Shown piece by piece: positions 59,760 through 64,000 of a stretch of DNA of 64,000 nt. The translations under genes and the position numbers were made by a program. Positions within the stretch are counted from its first letter, which is position 1; the number at the start of each line of letters is the position of its first letter. Below the pieces are notes generated by a model that searched no databases, had not been told where the DNA came from, and saw only the letters and a program-made list of their open reading frames with translations. The stretch comes from Ornithinibacillus sp047228935 (lineage in GTDB: Bacteria > Bacillota > Bacilli > Bacillales > Amphibacillaceae): NCBI RefSeq assembly GCF_047228935.1, contig NZ_JBFEGG010000003.1, positions 372,001-436,000 of the forward strand, written 5' to 3'.

Positions 59760-60521
59760 ATGAAAACCATTAGGGTTAGGGATATAACGATTGGGGAAGG
59801 ATTACCGAAAATAATTGTACCTTTAGTAAGTAGTTTAGAGCAGGAACTACTTTCTGAAATAAAAAAAGTCTTGGCAATGAATCCGGATATAATTGAATGG
59901 CGTGTGGATTCATATAAACTAGTAGAAAATCTAAATTCTGTTTTGAAAACTCTTAAAAAATTAAGAGGGCTAATAAAAAATGTCCCTTTACTTTTTACCT
60001 TCCGAACTTTTCAAGAAGGTGGTAAACAGTCACTTTCAATGGAAAACTATGAGCATCTACTAGAAAAAGTAATTCAATCAAAATTAGTTGATTTGATTGA
60101 TGTTCAGCTGTTTTTAGAAGAGCGTTTATTAAAGAAACTAGTTTCTCTTGCTAATGAAAATGAGGTTTTGGTAGTCATGTCTAATCATGACTTTGAAAAA
60201 ACACCTGAGAAGGATGAAATCATTTTTCGATTGAGAAAAATGCAAGAGCTTGGCGCTGACATTCCGAAAATAGCTGTTATGCCTAATGGAAATGAAGACG
60301 TTCTTACCATATTAGATGCTACTAATACAATGAAAGAAAAATTTTCAGATCGGCCATTTATTACGGTTTCTATGGGACGTGTAGGATTAATTAGTCGACT
60401 TACAGGTCATGTGTTTGGTTCTGCAGCAACTTTTGCTTCAGGTGTAAATGATTCAGCTCCAGGTCAAATAACTATCACAGAGTTAAAGAATGTATTAGAG
60501 ACTATTTATAAATATAGCTAG
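59760..60521 (+). CDS. aroD: 3-dehydroquinate dehydratase, type I
   Basis: A 253-residue TIM-barrel enzyme making 3-dehydroshikimate in the shikimate pathway. Conserved are IIEWRVDSYK, the catalytic histidine in VMSNHDFEKTP (near 143) and the Schiff-base lysine in DIPKIAVMPN (near 170); the C-terminal loop is MGRVGLISRLTGHVFGSAATFA. AAGGAG precedes the start. It stands alone, without other aro genes, and is followed by a terminator. Confidence 0.96.
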   Translation: MKTIRVRDITIGEGLPKIIVPLVSSLEQELLSEIKKVLAMNPDIIEWRVDSYKLVENLNSVLKTLKKLRGLIKNVPLLFTFRTFQEGGKQSLSMENYEHLLEKVIQSKLVDLIDVQLFLEERLLKKLVSLANENEVLVVMSNHDFEKTPEKDEIIFRLRKMQELGADIPKIAVMPNGNEDVLTILDATNTMKEKFSDRPFITVSMGRVGLISRLTGHVFGSAATFASGVNDSAPGQITITELKNVLETIYKYS

Positions 60522-60583
60522 GACCTAGTTTTTAAATAATATAAACCCTTTAACTCCTCATCTGAAGCTTGTCTAGTTATACG

Positions 60584-60618
60584 AAATCACCTTTTCCATT
60601 TAGAAAGGGTGATTTTTT
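60584..60618 (+). terminator. Terminator after aroD
   Basis: AAATCACC-TTT pairs with AAAGGGTGATTT (one bulge), then T run. Confidence 0.85.
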
Positions 60619-60679
60619 GTTGCCTGATTTCGGTGAATCTGAACATGTTATAATTTTAACAACTAAATCAAATCTTTTT

Positions 60680-60704
60680 GCAACTTTTTTAACGAATGGA
60701 CGCA
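60680..60704 (+). promoter_or_regulatory. Candidate ECF-type promoter of the sigma operon
   Basis: GCAACTTTTTT with AAC at 60682-60684, then 16 bp to CGCA (60701-60704). AAC-N16-CG is the pattern of Bacillus ECF promoters, so the sigma factor may drive its own operon. Confidence 0.55.
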
Positions 60705-60731
60705 TCTATGTATTAGAAAGGGGGGGCCAGC

Positions 60732-61310
60732 TTGCAACTTGTTGAGAGATTAATAGATAAACAGGAAAGTGCACTACTAGAATTAATGAATACATATGGT
60801 GATTATTTAGTGCGAACAGCTTTTCTGTTACTGAAGGATCATCAAACTGCAGAAGAAGCGGTTCAAGATACTTTCGTCATTGCTTTTGAAAAGATTAGGC
60901 AATTAGAAGACCCGATGAAACTTAAAAGCTGGCTTACCGCTATCGTAACGAACTGTTGTCGATCTCGAATGCGTAAATGGAGTTGGAAAAATATATTACT
61001 AGCAATTGAGAATAACCATATCCATGACGATGAAGCGACACCGTCGGCTGAAGAGGAATTAATGGAATGGATATGGAACTCAAGCTTAAGTGAAGCGATA
61101 CATGAATTAGATTACAAATATCGAGAAGTCTTAACATTATATTATTTTAATGAAATGAAAATTAGTGAGATTGCTGAGCTAACACAAGAAAAGGAAAACA
61201 CGATAAAATCGAGGCTAAAGCGGGCACGAATAAAATTGAAGGATATATTGGTGAAGGGAGAGGAATTTCTTGATGAAAGCGAAAGAGCAATTAAAAGTCA
61301 ACCTCGATAA
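60732..61310 (+). CDS. ECF-type RNA polymerase sigma factor
   Basis: A 192-residue sigma factor: region 2 near 20-85 (TAEEAVQDTFVIAFEKIRQL, KLKSWLTAIVTNCCRSRMRKW) and region 4 near 120-175 (YREVLTLYYFNEMKISEIAELTQEKENTIKSRLKRARIKL). TTG start after GGGGGGG. The next gene overlaps its end by 38 bases and encodes a membrane-anchored protein in the position of an anti-sigma factor. Signal and targets unknown. Confidence 0.93.
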   Translation: MQLVERLIDKQESALLELMNTYGDYLVRTAFLLLKDHQTAEEAVQDTFVIAFEKIRQLEDPMKLKSWLTAIVTNCCRSRMRKWSWKNILLAIENNHIHDDEATPSAEEELMEWIWNSSLSEAIHELDYKYREVLTLYYFNEMKISEIAELTQEKENTIKSRLKRARIKLKDILVKGEEFLDESERAIKSQPR

Positions 61311-61596
61311 AGAAGTGGAGAGCATTCAATTTACTAAGCATCAGGAAGTACTTGAGCAAGTTTATCCAACTACTTGGAAACAAAAACTTCATAAGCTTTG
61401 GAACAAAGAGATTTCTATACCTTTAATACCAGTTAGTACCGTCTTTGCCTTAATGGTTATCGCAATAGGATATGTTGAAATTAATACATCTGAGAAGATA
61501 AATAACCCGAATCAAGAAAAGGTAATAATTCAGGTTGCTGGTAATTATTATTGGAAGGACGAATTTGAAAGGGCGTTGTTAAAAAATGAGAATTAA
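61273..61596 (+). CDS. Putative anti-sigma factor, single-pass membrane protein
   Basis: A 107-residue protein with a charged cytoplasmic N-terminal part (about 1-50), one hydrophobic helix (SIPLIPVSTVFALMVIAIGY, about 56-75) and a short outer tail ending KDEFERALLKNEN. Anti-sigma factors of ECF operons have this topology and position; the cytoplasmic part is short and has no zinc motif, so the call rests on context. It overlaps both the sigma gene before it and the TPR gene after it, so all three are coupled in translation. Confidence 0.65.
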   Translation: MKAKEQLKVNLDKEVESIQFTKHQEVLEQVYPTTWKQKLHKLWNKEISIPLIPVSTVFALMVIAIGYVEINTSEKINNPNQEKVIIQVAGNYYWKDEFERALLKNEN

Positions 61597-63835
61597 GATG
61601 AAAGTAAAACATCTTGTATTGCTGGTTTTAGGTTTTTTAATTCTAGTCCCTTTGATTTTAAATGTTTTGTTTCCAAGAGTTGAGTTGTATTTAGCGGAAA
61701 AGAACATAACGGAAGGCAATGAAAAAGAGAAGCAGGAAATTTTAGAGTTACTAAATACAACTAAAATAGAATCAAAAAAATGGGAAATAATCCAAAAGTA
61801 CATGATAGAAGATGGATTATCACGACAATTTGATATTTACATCAGTCCTTCCTTTACCATGGGTGGTAGTCCGATAGATGATTCAACCATTTACTTTACA
61901 AGTGATGAGAAAATTCCTTTTTTGAAAGAGTATATTAAAGAGGCACCTGTCGATGGATATTTACATAGTGCTGCTATGGTTTTATCTTCTATTTTTCAAA
62001 GTGAAGGAGAGGTTGAAAAAGCGAAAAGGGTTTTACATGATACTTCTCATCGGTTTACTGCTCAAGATTCATATTTTCGAGAGGAACTGTTAATAGAGCG
62101 TATTCGAATTGCTAAAAATTACAGGGAGTTTGATGAGGCGAATCAATATATAGAAGAATTACTAGACTCACTTGATGAAAGTCATCATGATATAATCGCA
62201 CAAATTGCTCAACTAAAAGCAGAGATAATTCTCCAACAAGGTGATATAGAAAAAGCATTAGTAGAAGTAGAGAAAGCTATTAAAAATTATGAGGAAAAAT
62301 ACCAAGAAGATATAGAAGAAGTACCAGATTCTGAAAAGGATAATTTTCCTTCAATCGAAAATCATGTTTATTATCAAAGTTTGAAAACATTGGAGAGATC
62401 ATTGAAGGTATCAAATAACACTGGGAAACCGGTTAGTATATCAGGAAAAGTAGTTCGTAGTGATGGCACACCTATGAGAGGGGTGGGAGTATTCTTACGA
62501 GATAAACAAAATGCTAATCGAAGTGTTAGTCCAGAAGATTCCTTCCAAGTGATTACGGATAGCGAAGGTCGATATGTGTTTAATGGAGTTATTCCTAAAG
62601 ACTATCAAATAACTTTAGGTTTTTACTATTCTCAGATTAGTGGTTGGAACTGGTCGGTGAATATGGATGAATGGATTGCAGTAGATGGTAGTAAAAATAT
62701 TACGTACAATATTGTACTTCAAAAATTAATTAAGATAAGGGAACCGGTTAATGAGAAGATTATTAAGGATAAGATTGTTCACTTTGAGTGGGAAGCAGTA
62801 GAAGGTGCTAGTTATTATAATATTGGATTTGGATTTGATATTGAGGGTGGATCAATTGGCACAGGATCAATTAATCGAATTAGCAGCACAGAGATTGACA
62901 TACCGATTGATGATATCTACAACATAAACGGTGGTATATCTATAGATGAAGAGGGAGTAGTAGATCCTGTATCATTATTGGCATACACTAATCCAGAAAA
63001 TCGTTTTAACTGGAATGTATCAGCTTTTGATGAAGATGGAAATCTGATTACAAAAAGTAACGGTTATCGATTAGATGATAAATCAATTGGAGATTTACCA
63101 TTCTTTTATTTGAAAGAGCGAGAATTGACTAATGCTGATAAATTATTATTAGATAATCAAAAGGATGAAGCATTAAAAGAATATATTATAAATTACGAGA
63201 ACGATTCAAACGATCTTCATAGTCTCAGGATGATTACAAGGCTAATTGGGGTGGAAGACGTAGGTTATGGTAAGAAGGAAGATGAAAAAGTAGTCTCATA
63301 CTTAGAAGATTTAGCTATAAAATCTCCTTCTGAATCTACTCTATTTCGTTTAATGCATTATTACTATGATGAAAATAAATGGGAAGATTTTCAAAAGTGG
63401 TTTGATAAATACATTGATATAGTTAAAGAACTTAATGAATATACTCAGTCCATCTATGCAAGTGCATTAATGAAACAAGGTTATCATGAAGATGCTGACC
63501 ATGAGTTTAAAGAAGCTATGAAAAAGGATGGAAGTAACCGCTTTGTTGGTCATTGGATTGCTAATGAATTGTATCGGAAAGGGCTCACGGAATATGTCAC
63601 CCAAATTGCAAAAGATAATCCTTTTCATTCCTATAGCGGTAATGAAGCCAACTGGTTAGTGATATTAAATAACTGTATTGAAGAAAGTAAAAGCTTTTCT
63701 GATTATGAAAAAGAATTAACTAAAGTATTAGAAATTTTCTTTGCCGGAGATACTGAAGAATTAGATAATTGGTTAGCCTATACTAATAAACCTCAAATGA
63801 AAAAGTTAATTGAGGCAATTAAATCAGTAAAATAA
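61586..63835 (+). CDS. Membrane-anchored TPR protein with carboxypeptidase-regulatory-like domain
   Basis: A 749-residue protein: N-terminal membrane helix (LVLLVLGFLILVPLILNVLF, about 9-28), a helical TPR-like region (about 100-250), a beta-sandwich like carboxypeptidase regulatory domains (about 275-365; ISGKVVRSDGTPMRGVGVFL, GRYVFNGVIPKDYQITLG), a further beta domain with FEWEAVEGASYYNIGFGF (about 390-510), and a second helical TPR-like region to the end (about 520-745). It most likely faces outward. The operon places it under the sigma factor; it could sense envelope state or pass it to the anti-sigma protein. No enzyme motif. Confidence 0.8.
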   Translation: MRIKMKVKHLVLLVLGFLILVPLILNVLFPRVELYLAEKNITEGNEKEKQEILELLNTTKIESKKWEIIQKYMIEDGLSRQFDIYISPSFTMGGSPIDDSTIYFTSDEKIPFLKEYIKEAPVDGYLHSAAMVLSSIFQSEGEVEKAKRVLHDTSHRFTAQDSYFREELLIERIRIAKNYREFDEANQYIEELLDSLDESHHDIIAQIAQLKAEIILQQGDIEKALVEVEKAIKNYEEKYQEDIEEVPDSEKDNFPSIENHVYYQSLKTLERSLKVSNNTGKPVSISGKVVRSDGTPMRGVGVFLRDKQNANRSVSPEDSFQVITDSEGRYVFNGVIPKDYQITLGFYYSQISGWNWSVNMDEWIAVDGSKNITYNIVLQKLIKIREPVNEKIIKDKIVHFEWEAVEGASYYNIGFGFDIEGGSIGTGSINRISSTEIDIPIDDIYNINGGISIDEEGVVDPVSLLAYTNPENRFNWNVSAFDEDGNLITKSNGYRLDDKSIGDLPFFYLKERELTNADKLLLDNQKDEALKEYIINYENDSNDLHSLRMITRLIGVEDVGYGKKEDEKVVSYLEDLAIKSPSESTLFRLMHYYYDENKWEDFQKWFDKYIDIVKELNEYTQSIYASALMKQGYHEDADHEFKEAMKKDGSNRFVGHWIANELYRKGLTEYVTQIAKDNPFHSYSGNEANWLVILNNCIEESKSFSDYEKELTKVLEIFFAGDTEELDNWLAYTNKPQMKKLIEAIKSVK

Positions 63836-63875
63836 AAATCAGAGCTATTCATAATTAGAATAGCTCTGATTTTTT
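63835..63875 (+). terminator. Terminator of the sigma operon
   Basis: AATCAGAGCTATTC pairs perfectly with GAATAGCTCTGATT, then T run. Confidence 0.95.
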
Positions 63876-63918
63876 ACGTTGACTTAAGACAATATTTAAA
63901 TTAGGATAAAAAACGAAT

Positions 63919-63965
63919 AAAACGGAAACAACATTGACAAAACGGAACAAAAAAGCATAGTATGA
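63919..63965 (+). promoter_or_regulatory. Promoter with AAAACGGAA repeats at window end
   Basis: AAAACGGAA at 63919-63927 and 63939-63947, 20 bp apart. TTGACA (63934-63939), 18 bp and TAGTAT form a rightward promoter for a gene beyond the window. Confidence 0.55.
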
Positions 63966-64000
63966 AAATAACTTATACTTGGTAAAATGGGTGGTGTGAT

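Noticed and set aside
1..64000. CRISPR array or intact insertion sequence
   Set aside because: No series of regularly spaced repeats and no transposase frame was seen.

Overview
The window is chromosomal DNA of a low-GC Gram-positive member of the Bacillaceae, most likely from the Oceanobacillus/Virgibacillus/Gracilibacillus side of the family (inferred from gene content and order; the species cannot be fixed by reading alone). The backbone follows the order known from Bacillus subtilis: yvcD-like, trxB, rapZ, glmR/yvcK, whiA, crh, clpP, tRNA-Arg, then cggR-gapA-pgk-tpiA-gpmI-eno, then secG, est, rnr, smpB and ssrA.

Layout. 1-532 is the 3' end of a glpD cut by the window edge. 680-7021 holds redox, nucleotide-second-messenger and cell-wall control genes (trxB, rapZ, yvcK, whiA, crh) and a CtsR-controlled clpP on the other strand. 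7278-12190 is a worn prophage at a tRNA-Arg(CCG) gene: an integrase 3' remnant, a copy of the tRNA 3' end, a LexA-box gene pair, ImmA protease and Xre repressor, then XtrA, an Xpf-like sigma factor, a holin and a LysM endolysin, with every replication, head and tail gene missing. 12393-19815 is the lower glycolysis operon under CggR. 20044-31363 holds a nucleoside hydrolase, a ptsI without ptsH, two esterase/lipase genes, secG, RNase R, a ZIP metal transporter, SmpB, a RocB-like peptidase and tmRNA. 31805-36968 is the complete mannitol operon mtlA-mtlR-mtlF-mtlD.

37316-43668 is an accessory stretch: two small membrane proteins, a 26-residue peptide gene followed by two terminators, a 1028-residue acetyltransferase fusion, and a membrane-bound hydrolase read towards it. 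44147-48013 is the glycerol regulon (glpD, glpP, glpK; no glpF). 48200-49243 pairs an SPFH membrane protein with a ribbon-helix-helix protein. 49763-53199 is an operon of response regulator, large histidine kinase and ECF sigma factor. 53500-55467 is a methionine T-box leader and a methionyl-tRNA synthetase of the two-zinc-knuckle type. 56216-59509 is an ABC exporter with its own two-component system, 59760 is aroD, and 60732-63835 is an ECF sigma operon with a membrane-anchored putative anti-sigma protein and a TPR protein.

How it fits together. Carbon control is the main theme: Crh, PtsI, CggR, MtlR, GlpP and several candidate cre sites lie here. The accessory parts look like stress and antimicrobial defence: an SOS-linked prophage residue, two two-component systems whose promoters both carry 11-bp direct repeats just upstream of a poor -35, two ECF sigma factors, an exporter, an extra-looking MetRS and acetyltransferases. 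The least ordinary items are the prophage reduced to regulation plus lysis, the peptide/double-terminator leader before the acetyltransferase fusion, and a hydrolase leader that resembles the glpD attenuator next to it.
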